Made by a program: the position numbers and the translations under genes
From: an uncultured Chloroflexaceae bacterium
GTDB lineage: Bacteria; Chloroflexota; Chloroflexia; Chloroflexales; Chloroflexaceae
Direction: 5' to 3'
Assembly (NCBI GenBank): GCA_937141995.1
Contig: CAKZQX010000944.1
Location: 1-5,721 of the forward strand
Length of the DNA stretch: 5,721 bases
The notes under the pieces: model-generated
What the model was told of the DNA's origin: nothing
Databases searched by the model: none
Seen by the model: only the letters and a program-made list of their open reading frames with translations
Part shown: in pieces, positions 1 to 5,531 of the stretch
How positions within the stretch are numbered: the first letter of the stretch is position 1
How the letters are laid out: every line of letters begins with the position of its first letter

Positions 1-131
1 CGTGCAAATTTTTATGAAAAAGATGGATCAAGTACTACGCTGCCGCAGGCGAATCGGGCGGTTCATCCAGGCACATGCCTGATTTGAATGCCACCGCGTA
101 AGTCGTGTGCGTAACACGCGTTACGCGGTGG
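1..131 (+). repeat. Interspersed palindromic repeat, copy A (left part outside window)
   Basis: This is the first of three related copies in the same orientation. Bases 1-22 match the right arm of the large hairpin of copy C; the left arm lies before the window. The core GCTGCCGCAGGCGAATCGG begins at 39, and the 21-nt core (39-59) is identical to that of copy C. From core end (59) to the TAA ending at 101 is 42 nt, the same distance as in copies B and C. The tail (91-131) forms a hairpin. No transposase or other protein is encoded in it. It is probably a non-autonomous mobile or structural repeat of unknown function. Confidence 0.75.
91..131. repeat. Tail hairpin of repeat copy A
   Basis: CCACCGCGTAA (91-101) is perfectly complementary to TTACGCGGTGG (121-131). 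Inside, CGTGT (104-108) pairs with ACACG (114-118) around the loop GCGTA, separated from the outer stem by a 2x2 internal loop. No T-run follows on either strand, so it is not a canonical intrinsic terminator. It is the palindromic end of the repeat unit and is shared in part with copy B. Confidence 0.7.
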
Positions 132-246
132 GCGTGTGGACCACGAACGCCGCGACATGAACGAACACCGTGAAACGACCAGTGCCGATGTAGATCAGGT
201 GATCCCCCATGTGGCGGAGGATAGCGCCGCCGGTCGGGTGGAAGAA
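121..246 (-). pseudogene. Possible C-terminal coding remnant between repeats A and B
   Basis: A minus-strand frame reads FFHPTGGAILRHMGDHLIYI, then a hydrophobic stretch GRFTVFVHVAAFVVHTPTA, and stops at TAA (121-123). Third positions are GC-rich, as in the real genes. The frame closes upstream at a TGA (259-261) inside the hairpin of repeat B. The only ATG (208-210) has no Shine-Dalgarno sequence, so a functional 29-aa gene is unlikely. The last residues and the stop codon are supplied by the tail of repeat A. I do not recognise a family. It may be the end of a gene disrupted by repeat B, or chance: the complementary plus frame is also open here. Confidence 0.3.
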
Positions 247-252
247 CCCCGA

Positions 253-299
253 TCTTGGTCACACAAACATTCACGTTGTGAATGTTTGTGTGACCAAGA
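253..299. repeat. 22-bp perfect hairpin of repeat copy B
   Basis: The left arm 253-274 (TCTTGGTCACACAAACATTC followed by AC) and right arm 278-299 are perfect reverse complements around the three-base spacer GTT. The stem is AT-richer than the surroundings. On the minus strand it is followed by ATCGGGGTTC rather than a T-run, and on the plus strand by AAAAACG, so it is not a standard Rho-independent terminator. Confidence 0.85.
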
Positions 300-366
300 A
301 AAACGTATCATGCTGCCGCTGGCGCATCGGGCTTCTATCTGGTGAAACGTCCGGTTTGCATATCAA

Positions 367-401
367 CTGCGTAACTCCAGTGAGTAACACGCGTTACGCG
401 G
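367..401. repeat. Tail hairpin of repeat copy B
   Basis: CTGCGTAAC (367-375) pairs with GTTACGCGG (393-401), with one G-T wobble, around a 17-nt loop. The right arm carries the TAA stop (394-396, read on the minus strand) of the upstream membrane-protein gene. It could act as an mRNA 3'-end stem, although no U-tract follows it. Confidence 0.55.
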
Positions 402-1131
402 CGTTGCCGTAGAGCAACTGCGTCCGCTGAACATTGACCCCTTTCAACAGGAGCCACAGGGCCAGTGCTAACTCGGCAATAAAGGCCGGTGTGAAGACAA
501 CCATCGTAAAAACGGCGGCATAGTCGGTGTAGTTGGGCAACAGCACATGGGCAAAGCTATCCACCAGATAGCCGAGCGATGCCGGCACCAGCAAGATGCC
601 CAGAATTCGCGGAATATAGCCCGACCGGAAAATCAGATACCCCAGAATCATGATACTGAAGCCGAAAAACACCAGGCCGATTGCGTATCCCGTGCTATGC
701 GCGTTGAGCAAGAGCAGCACAAGCGCATGCACCTGCTCTGTGTCGAGGGCGGCCAGATAGTCGGCACCATTTAACAGTTGCAAAACAAAGAAGAGATTTA
801 GCAGATTGATCCCCAGCGTCGTCGCCTGCGCCAACCGGAAGAACGCCGCAAGCAGGGCCAGCGTATTACTTACCGGTTTGAGCAGTATGTAAAAGATCAG
901 CGCCAGGGCGACATCACTCATAATCATAATGAGATCGCCGGCAATCCCCATGCGGAAGAGTCCGGCGGAAGCCATAATGTTCTCGGCAGTGGTTGCCGCA
1001 TCCCCCGCCACAATCAGACTCTGACGTACGAAAAACTCGGCGAAGATGCCCGATATGATGATCGTGAGATAGAGTACCCCGGCAATGCGTGCCATTTGTA
1101 GTTGTGACGGATTGACGATTCGCTCTGTCAT
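394..1131 (-). CDS. DUF4386-like multi-pass membrane protein
   Basis: This is a 245-aa integral membrane protein. After a short polar N-terminus, hydrophobic segments lie at about residues 14-34, 62-83, 86-120, 135-168, 174-196 and 208-230, giving six or more helices. The opening RIAGVLYLTIIISGIFAEFF and the repeated Gly/Ala-rich helices are typical of the DUF4386 family, whose biochemical role is unknown. The start follows the strong ribosome site AAGGAAGGA and lies 39 bp after the stop of the 219-aa membrane gene, so it is probably the last gene of a three-gene operon. Its final codons (...NAA) and stop are encoded by the tail of repeat B, so the natural C-terminus may have been altered by the repeat. 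Family assignment is by sequence style; transport or signalling activity is not supported. Confidence 0.85.
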   Translation of the reverse strand: MTERIVNPSQLQMARIAGVLYLTIIISGIFAEFFVRQSLIVAGDAATTAENIMASAGLFRMGIAGDLIMIMSDVALALIFYILLKPVSNTLALLAAFFRLAQATTLGINLLNLFFVLQLLNGADYLAALDTEQVHALVLLLLNAHSTGYAIGLVFFGFSIMILGYLIFRSGYIPRILGILLVPASLGYLVDSFAHVLLPNYTDYAAVFTMVVFTPAFIAELALALWLLLKGVNVQRTQLLYGNAA

Positions 1132-1170
1132 GTGAATTCCTTCCTTGTATTCATTCCCGGTATTCGGTTG

Positions 1171-1830
1171 TTACACCACGCCGGGCGTGCGGCGCAACAT
1201 GACCATCCCCAGCCATATGAACCAGACGATTTGCCCCAGCCCAAACATGATCCCTCCTGGCTCACCGAGCGCCGGGACAATGGTGAGGATGCCCGCTCCC
1301 CCGACGACCAGACCGAGATAGTTCAGGGTCCGGGGCAGACCGCCGGTTTGCAACGCGGCCCAACTTACCAGCAGCACCCACAGGCCACCTAGAATCTCAA
1401 CCCCGCCGCCCAGTCCGTTAAACACCGCATCAATCGCCAGCCAGACCGTTGCCGCCTGCGTCGGGTCGGTGCTATAGAGATCGACAACGACGCCTGTGCC
1501 GATGTTAAAAATCATCCCGCCGGCAATGACAACGCCGGCCCAGATCAGCCCGAAGGCGGTCGCCGTCTGCATAACTACAGGGGCGTTGGCCTGCAAACGC
1601 TCATGGAGCGCCAGCGTCAGAACCACCAGAAAGACACCGAAGATCACATAGATGATCAGAGTGATAATGTACATGCCGGCCAGGTTGTCTACGAGTAGCG
1701 CCACCTTCTGAACAGGGTCAACTACACCCGAGTAGTCCACTATGAAAATAAAAAACAGCATTCCCAATACATATGCTACTGCCTCGTACAGGGCGGCAAT
1801 ACCACCCATCTTCTGAAAATTCCTCATCAT
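1171..1830 (-). CDS. Multi-pass membrane protein, DUF4386-related or uncharacterised
   Basis: This 219-aa protein has hydrophobic segments near residues 10-31, 52-74, 87-110, 126-160, 165-185 and 190-212, so about six helices. The N-terminal MGGIAALYEAVAYVLGMLFF resembles the opening of DUF4386-type proteins, but the match is weaker than for the 245-aa neighbour. No catalytic motif is visible. The first ATG overlaps the stop of the upstream 101-aa gene (ATGA), indicating translational coupling. A second ATG follows immediately and sits 7 nt after GGAG, against 4 nt for the first, so the true start may be at 1827 (218 aa). It probably acts in the cytoplasmic membrane with its neighbours; substrate unknown. 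Confidence 0.8.
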   Translation of the reverse strand: MMRNFQKMGGIAALYEAVAYVLGMLFFIFIVDYSGVVDPVQKVALLVDNLAGMYIITLIIYVIFGVFLVVLTLALHERLQANAPVVMQTATAFGLIWAGVVIAGGMIFNIGTGVVVDLYSTDPTQAATVWLAIDAVFNGLGGGVEILGGLWVLLVSWAALQTGGLPRTLNYLGLVVGGAGILTIVPALGEPGGIMFGLGQIVWFIWLGMVMLRRTPGVV

Positions 1831-2132
1831 GTATCTCCTTTATCTCCTTGATTGGAACGATATTGAGCCGTTTCATTCACCGCAGTCGGATCGGGTTGCA
1901 TGCGATTGACCGCGATCAGGGGCAGGCCGAGATCGCGCACGCGTTTGAGCAACCCATGCAGCGCCGCCTGATCAACCACCGGGCCGGTGAACAGCGTATC
2001 GCCGTTCTCTTCCGGCGTGATGGTCATGCCCCCAAACCAGTCGCTCCACTGGTGATCCAGATGGCCCCTGATCCGGATCTGATAGACCACTGGTTCATCG
2101 GGATCAGTATATGGGTTGCGTTCATCTGCCAT
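1827..2132 (-). CDS. Small conserved soluble protein (QIRIRGHLD / GPVVDQAALHG type)
   Basis: This 101-aa protein has no membrane segment or signal peptide. Two blocks stand out: YQIRIRGHLDHQWSDWFGG (about residues 17-35) and GPVVDQAALHGLLKRVRDLG (about 50-69), followed by LPLIAVNR. I recognise this pattern as a small uncharacterised family often seen in Chloroflexota and other bacteria; no function is known to me. The open frame extends to 2180, but I chose the ATG at 2132 because TAGGAT lies about 9-10 nt upstream and the extra residues (MCLFLLDDQPAVGYRT) look non-coding. It is the first gene of the operon and overlaps the next gene by 4 nt. Its last residues (QGDKGDT) are encoded by the duplicated ribosome site of the next gene. 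Confidence 0.8.
   Translation of the reverse strand: MADERNPYTDPDEPVVYQIRIRGHLDHQWSDWFGGMTITPEENGDTLFTGPVVDQAALHGLLKRVRDLGLPLIAVNRMQPDPTAVNETAQYRSNQGDKGDT
1832..1849 (-). promoter_or_regulatory. Tandem-duplicated Shine-Dalgarno sequence for the 219-aa membrane gene
   Basis: On the minus strand the 9-nt unit AAGGAGATA occurs twice in direct tandem, immediately upstream of ATGATG. The proximal copy leaves 4 nt between GGAG and the first ATG and 7 nt to the second. The duplication is in frame with the upstream gene, where it encodes GDK/GDT-like residues. Confidence 0.7.
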
Positions 2133-2328
2133 GGTCCGGTATCCTACTGCTGGTTGGTCATCGAGCAAGAACAGACACACAGGACAGCGAATAAACCGAT
2201 TGATTGTCCGATAAGGCTGTGTCCGGCATGCGCTGTTCGCTGGTTCCTTGTTCTGTGTGCTCTAAGCATAGCGCCAATGTGGTGTTGGCGTATAGACACT
2301 TTGGTGTTGGTTGGGGGTGTTATACATA
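2133..2328 (-). promoter_or_regulatory. Presumed control region of the three-gene operon
   Basis: No gene is supported here. I found no convincing -35/-10 pair for the minus strand; TATGCT (2265-2270), TATACG (2289-2294) and TATAAC (2317-2322) are -10-like but lack a good -35. Instead the region holds the direct repeat TGGTGTTGG at 2280-2288 and 2302-2310 (22 bp apart, two helical turns), a third GGTGTT at 2316-2321, and the inverted repeat CGCCAA-N7-TTGGCG (2272-2290). This layout would suit an activator-dependent promoter, but the binding protein is unknown. Confidence 0.4.
2272..2290. promoter_or_regulatory. Operator-like inverted repeat CGCCAA-N7-TTGGCG
   Basis: CGCCAA (2272-2277) and TTGGCG (2285-2290) are perfect inverted repeats, extended by ATA/TAT outside a single bulged G (2271). 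It lies about 140-158 bp upstream of the operon's first start codon and next to the -10-like TATGCT. It could be a dimeric regulator site or chance. Confidence 0.3.
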
Positions 2329-2377
2329 CTTTGTCCACAAAAATGTTGCACAACGTGCAACATTTTTGTGAACAAAG
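2329..2377. repeat. 23-bp hairpin of repeat copy C
   Basis: Arms 2329-2351 and 2355-2377 pair with a single mismatch (C2335/A2371) around the three-base spacer AAC. Compared with copy B the arm sequence differs at many positions, yet pairing is kept, and the spacer is the reverse complement of copy B's GTT. No T-run follows on either strand. Confidence 0.85.
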
Positions 2378-2462
2378 ATCAAAACGTTCCATGCTGCCGC
2401 AGGCGAATCGGGCTTCCATCGGGGCAACCGTTCGGTTTGAACGCCCACCGTGTAACGCGTGT
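2329..2462 (+). repeat. Interspersed palindromic repeat, copy C
   Basis: Third copy, same orientation. It has a 23-bp hairpin (2329-2377), a core at 2393-2413 identical over 21 nt to copy A, and a tail CCCACCGTGTAACGCGTGTA. Core end (2413) to the TAA (2453-2455) is 42 nt, as in A and B. The inverted half of the tail found in A and B is missing or degenerate, so the right border is uncertain. It sits between the regulator gene and the operon and encodes nothing convincing. Confidence 0.75.
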
Positions 2463-2526
2463 AAATAATCTGGATTATGTGATGAAGAATCAGTCTACCC
2501 AATGGACGGCAGATGCACCGGCCGCA

Positions 2527-2554
2527 GCAGGGACGCGCAGAAGTGCGTCCCTGC
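2527..2554. repeat. 12-bp GC-rich hairpin with AGAA loop
   Basis: GCAGGGACGCGC (2527-2538) pairs with GTGCGTCCCTGC (2543-2554), with one G-T wobble, around AGAA. On the plus strand it is followed by CCAAAAATCT; on the minus strand the T-run precedes the stem. Neither orientation gives a standard terminator, so it is better seen as a dispersed palindrome or RNA-structure element. Confidence 0.65.
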
Positions 2555-2599
2555 CCAAAAATCTACACGGCGGTAAATATGGTGCGGAGTGCTTATACT

Positions 2600-2660
2600 A
2601 ATGTGCCGTCAAACCAGCAATCAACGGGAACGGGCGCAATAGGCGCAACAGCGGCACATT
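2600..2660. repeat. Inverted repeat AATGTGCCG ... CGGCACATT
   Basis: Two perfect 9-nt arms (2600-2608 and 2652-2660) enclose 43 nt that include the direct repeat GGCGCAA (2633-2639 and 2642-2648). It lies about 60-120 bp beyond the regulator's stop. The function is unknown; it could stabilise a 3' end or mark the edges of an insertion. Confidence 0.4.
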
Positions 2661-2670
2661 CCCGCGTATC

Positions 2671-2697
2671 ATCTCTGCGTCCTCGGTGTTCTCTGTG
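2671..2697. repeat. Short 9-nt tandem repeat (consensus TYCTCTGYG)
   Basis: Three adjacent 9-mers, ATCTCTGCG, TCCTCGGTG and TTCTCTGTG, lie 20 bp past the regulator's stop codon. The opposite strand reads CACAGAGAACACCGAGGACG, a motif I recall as recurring in intergenic regions of many bacteria, but I cannot verify that here. Confidence 0.5.
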
Positions 2698-2717
2698 GCT
2701 ATGACAACACATCGGTA

Positions 2718-5411
2718 CTACAACAGACCCAACTCGCGGGCGCGGGCGACCGCTTCGGTGCGCCGTTGCACCTGTAGTTTGTCATAAATGCGGCGGTTAT
2801 GCCCCTTGACCGTATCCAGGGCCAGGACAAGGCGCGCGCTGATCTCCCGATTCGAGAGACCCTGGGCAATGAGGCGGAGAATTTCTAACTCGCGTTGACT
2901 TAACGGCTCAACCAGTGACTCAGGATCGCTGACCACTCCCCGCGCCGCAAGCGCAGGTTCCGTTCTTCGTCCTTCGTCGCGGGTCGCGGCTGCATAAGCA
3001 GCCAGCAATCGGTGGCTGTAGTCCGGCATAATTCCATACGCAACCGCTTCAGTCAGGAGTTGCGCCATCGGTGGCCCTTCATCAACAAAGGAGCGAATAT
3101 AGCCGGCCGGCTCCGCCAGCGCCAGCGCGTCTCCCAGCAGGTGCCGGGCCTGATCCGCTGCGCCCTGCGCATGGTGGGCAAGCGCCTGGAGCAGCAGAAC
3201 TTTGAGCCGCTCATCCGGCCACGCTCTGGCCTCGGCCTGCCGACGCACCGGCTCCAGCAACGCCAGGGCTGCGGCCGGATCTCCCTGGGCCAGGTGGACC
3301 CGGGCCTGGCACAGGGGGAGGTCATGCGTCTGCGCCAGATGCGCGGCGGCGTCCAGCCGGCCCTGCTGCAGCGCGAGCATGATCTGGGCGGTGGCAACTT
3401 CAGGCATCTGCTGCACAAAGTTATGTCGGCGCGCGGACTCATCGGCCGCGGCTACCAGCGTGGCGGCACCGGCCAGATCGCCCTGGGCGCGTTTCAGGCG
3501 AGCGAGAAACAGTTCACCCGCCACGAAGCTGTCAACGATTTCGATCTGCCGCGCCAGTTGTACGCTCTGTTCCCCATGCTGTTGAGCGGCATCCAGATCG
3601 TTCCACTCATAGCAGATCCGGGCCAGGCCAAGATAGGCTTCGCAGGCCGCCGGTCGTGACGGATCTCCCGCCAGTTCCAGGACACGCCGGTAGCTCCCGT
3701 CCGCCAGGTAGAGCTGATTATCGGACTCCTGGATGATACCCATGCCGGTGGTCGCCAGGATGTTGATAAAAACATTCCCGGACGCCTCGCACATTGCGAT
3801 GGCCTCGGTATAAGCCTGGCCGGCTGCGGCCCGCTCGCCCTGGAACTGGTAGGCCAGCCCCAGCTTCCAGGTTGTGGCCGTGCGCACCGGCAGGTTGTCA
3901 GGGTGCAGATACTCCAGAGCGCGGCGCGACTGGTCAATGATCGTCTCGACCTGGTACTGCATGGCTCCCAGCAGGGCGCGGATGGCGGCAATATGTCCAA
4001 TCAGGTCGCGGGTATGCTCGTCCGGCGGGCAGCCCTGCAGGGCCGCTTCCGCCGCCTGGAGTTTCTCTTCGATGCCGGTATTCCGGCCAGCAACCGATAG
4101 CGCCGAGGCATACATCACCCACAACGCAGGGTGCGCATCCAGGACCGCCGCTGGCAGTGACTCCAGCCAGGTCAGGACCGGGGCGACTGCACCGCGAAAG
4201 TGCAGGGGCATGCCCCCACCTTCGATCAGGCGCATGGCGTGCTCAATATCATTGGCCGCCGCCGCATGCTGAAACGCTTCCAACTCCAGGCCGTTCGCTT
4301 CAAACCAGACCCCGGCACGCTGGTGTAACACAGTCAGGTTGTCCGGTTGTTGTTGCTGCAGGCGCTGCCGCAACAACTCGGCAAAGAGATGGTGATAGCG
4401 ATACCAGCGCCGCTCGTTGTCCAGCGGGACGATAAACAGGTTGGCATGTTCGATATATTCCAGGGTAGTCTGCCCGGTAGCCGTGGAGTCGGGCAGAACG
4501 GCATCACACAGGGGACCGCACAGGCGGTCGAGGATCGACGTGTGGAGCAAGAAATTCTGGATGGGTTCGGGCTGCTGCTGCAACACTTCTTCCACCAGAT
4601 AGTCCAGCACAAACCGGTGGCTGCCGGTAAACGACCGGATGAAGCCGGTAATGTCTTGCTGGGCCTGCATGGAGAGCGCCGCCAACTGCAGGCCGGCAAT
4701 CCAGCCTTCGGTGCGCTGTTCCAGGGCGGCAATATCGTCCGCTGCCAGGTTCAGGCCCATCATCTGGTTGAGAAACGCAGCGGCCTCGGCGGGGGTAAAC
4801 CGCAGATCGCTGGCACGTAGTTCGGTCAACTGGCCGCGTGCGCGTAACCGGGCCAGGGGCAACGCCGGATCTTCGCGGGTGGCGATGACCAGGTGCATTC
4901 GGGGCGGCAGGTGATCGAGCAGAAAAGTGAGGGCCGTGTCAATCGGTGGGGCATCAAGCACATGGTAGTCATCCAGGACGAGGAGGAAGCTGTCCGGGAT
5001 GGTGCTGATTTCATTCAGCAGGGTCGTCAGCAGCGCCTCAACCGGCGGCGGCTGCGGCGATTGGAGCACGCCCGCCACACCTGCGCCCACCGTCGGCGCA
5101 ACGGTCTGCAGCGCCGCGACCAGGTATGTCAGAAAGCGGGTGGGATCGCTATCCCCGGTATCCAGCGATAGCCAGGCAACACCGGCAGGATGATGCGGTT
5201 CAGTTGCTACATCCGGCATCCCGCCAGTTGCCGCCGGTTGATTGACCCACTCGCTGACCAGCGTGGTTTTCCCAAAGCCAGCCGGAGCCGAGATGAGCGT
5301 CAGCTTGCGGTGCAGACCGGCGTTTAGCCGCGTGAGCAGGCGCGGGCGGCGGACAACGTCGGGCCGTGGCGGGGGGATATAGAGTTTGGTGGCTAACAAT
5401 GGCGTAGCCAT
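2718..5411 (-). CDS. LuxR-family ATP-dependent transcriptional regulator, MalT-like
   Basis: This 897-aa cytoplasmic regulator has the MalT/LAL architecture. The N-terminal ATPase has Walker [10 protein letters not shown] at residues 42-50, Walker [10 protein letters not shown] at 142-150 (D147, D148) and ATREDP at 177-182. Family-typical segments follow: [13 protein letters not shown] (234-246), [19 protein letters not shown] (287-305) and [12 protein letters not shown] (337-348). The middle (about 380-800) is Ala/Leu-rich and helical, like the TPR-type sensor of MalT. The C-terminal LuxR HTH (836-897) includes [21 protein letters not shown] and ends [14 protein letters not shown]. Such proteins bind an inducer and ATP, oligomerise and activate transcription; the ligand is unknown. 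The start [17 protein letters not shown] is the usual one for the family, although the ribosome site (GAG, 9 nt upstream) is weak. Residues 60-77 look like a polar insertion, and the linker DEGRRTE (812-818) is encoded by a 7-nt tandem repeat. The gene is intact. Confidence 0.93.
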   Translation of the reverse strand: MATPLLATKLYIPPPRPDVVRRPRLLTRLNAGLHRKLTLISAPAGFGKTTLVSEWVNQPAATGGMPDVATEPHHPAGVAWLSLDTGDSDPTRFLTYLVAALQTVAPTVGAGVAGVLQSPQPPPVEALLTTLLNEISTIPDSFLLVLDDYHVLDAPPIDTALTFLLDHLPPRMHLVIATREDPALPLARLRARGQLTELRASDLRFTPAEAAAFLNQMMGLNLAADDIAALEQRTEGWIAGLQLAALSMQAQQDITGFIRSFTGSHRFVLDYLVEEVLQQQPEPIQNFLLHTSILDRLCGPLCDAVLPDSTATGQTTLEYIEHANLFIVPLDNERRWYRYHHLFAELLRQRLQQQQPDNLTVLHQRAGVWFEANGLELEAFQHAAAANDIEHAMRLIEGGGMPLHFRGAVAPVLTWLESLPAAVLDAHPALWVMYASALSVAGRNTGIEEKLQAAEAALQGCPPDEHTRDLIGHIAAIRALLGAMQYQVETIIDQSRRALEYLHPDNLPVRTATTWKLGLAYQFQGERAAAGQAYTEAIAMCEASGNVFINILATTGMGIIQESDNQLYLADGSYRRVLELAGDPSRPAACEAYLGLARICYEWNDLDAAQQHGEQSVQLARQIEIVDSFVAGELFLARLKRAQGDLAGAATLVAAADESARRHNFVQQMPEVATAQIMLALQQGRLDAAAHLAQTHDLPLCQARVHLAQGDPAAALALLEPVRRQAEARAWPDERLKVLLLQALAHHAQGAADQARHLLGDALALAEPAGYIRSFVDEGPPMAQLLTEAVAYGIMPDYSHRLLAAYAAATRDEGRRTEPALAARGVVSDPESLVEPLSQRELEILRLIAQGLSNREISARLVLALDTVKGHNRRIYDKLQVQRRTEAVARARELGLL

Positions 5412-5432
5412 AAGATTCTCGGCTGATTCATG

Positions 5433-5461
5433 TTGACGCTGCCAGTATGTCCCACTATACT
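5433..5461 (+). promoter_or_regulatory. Sigma70-like promoter for the gene at 5532
   Basis: TTGACG (5433-5438) and TATACT (5456-5461) are separated by exactly 17 nt, a near-consensus promoter. The predicted start is near 5468, giving a leader of about 64 nt. It faces and overlaps the opposing promoter of the regulator gene. Confidence 0.6.
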
Positions 5462-5462
5462 G
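5443..5462. promoter_or_regulatory. Operator-like inverted repeat CAGTAT-N8-ATACTG
   Basis: Perfect 6-nt arms (5443-5448 and 5457-5462) cover the spacer and -10 of the plus-strand promoter. They also lie in the early transcribed region of the minus-strand regulator gene. A bound dimer would block the first and hinder the second. The cognate protein is not known. Confidence 0.4.
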
Positions 5463-5477
5463 CGGGGCAATACGCTT

Positions 5478-5506
5478 ACTATATACCAGTGATGCTTATT
5501 CGGCAA
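5478..5506 (-). promoter_or_regulatory. Sigma70-like promoter for the LuxR/MalT-type gene
   Basis: On the minus strand TTGCCG (5501-5506) and TATAGT (5478-5483) are separated by 17 nt. The predicted start is near 5471, about 60 nt before the ATG at 5411. A second TATAGT (5454-5459) lies downstream without a matching -35. Confidence 0.55.
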
Positions 5507-5520
5507 GCACTGAAGATGAC

Positions 5521-5526
5521 GAGGAA
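5521..5526 (+). promoter_or_regulatory. Ribosome binding site GAGGAA for the gene at 5532
   Basis: GAGGAA lies 5 nt before the ATG at 5532 and supports that start for a gene that is too truncated to judge by length. Confidence 0.6.
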
Positions 5527-5531
5527 CACCT

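Larger units (their letters stand above)
253..401 (+). repeat. Interspersed palindromic repeat, copy B (complete)
   Basis: This is the only copy fully inside the window with all three parts: the large hairpin (253-299), a core at 312-332 that matches copies A and C at 19 of 21 positions, and a tail hairpin (367-401) ending in GTAACACGCGTTACGCGG, which is shared exactly with copy A. Core end to TAA (372-374) is again 42 nt. The unit is about 149 bp and has no coding capacity. The tail overlaps the last codons and the stop of the DUF4386-like gene. Confidence 0.75.
2463..2717. other. Gene-free stretch downstream of the LuxR/MalT-type gene
   Basis: No coding sequence is supported: the short open frames lack ribosome sites and overlap repeats. 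The stretch contains a 12-bp hairpin (2527-2554), a long-loop inverted repeat (2600-2660) and a 9-nt tandem repeat (2671-2697). No canonical intrinsic terminator for the minus-strand regulator gene was found. Confidence 0.6.

Noticed and set aside
253..299. Intrinsic terminator for the DUF4386-like gene
   Set aside because: The stem is AT-rich rather than GC-rich and no T-run follows it on the minus strand.
136..345. Plus-strand ORF starting GTG/ATG
   Set aside because: It runs through the hairpin and core of repeat B, has no ribosome site, and shares codon phase with the minus-strand remnant, which explains its open frame.
91..401. Integron attC sites
   Set aside because: The tail stems contain GTTAC/GTAAC boxes but do not fit the RYYYAAC/GTTRRRY core sites, and no integrase or cassette layout is present.
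1..2462. CRISPR array
   Set aside because: The three repeats are about 150 bp long, unevenly spaced (about 120 bp and 1.9 kb) and span genes; there are no short regular repeats and spacers.
1..2462. Insertion sequence with its own transposase
   Set aside because: No transposase-like protein is encoded in any copy and the unit ends are not inverted repeats of each other; at most the elements are non-autonomous.
2594..2599. TATACT as a plus-strand promoter
   Set aside because: There is no -35 at 16-18 nt upstream and no plus-strand gene downstream.
2513..2704. Plus-strand small ORF
   Set aside because: It crosses a 12-bp hairpin, an inverted repeat and a tandem repeat, has no ribosome site and shows no protein-like pattern.
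3012..5171. Several ORFs of 60-215 aa on both strands inside the regulator gene
   Set aside because: They are high-GC shadow frames of the well-supported 897-aa coding sequence, rich in Arg/Ser/Ala/Cys and without ribosome sites.
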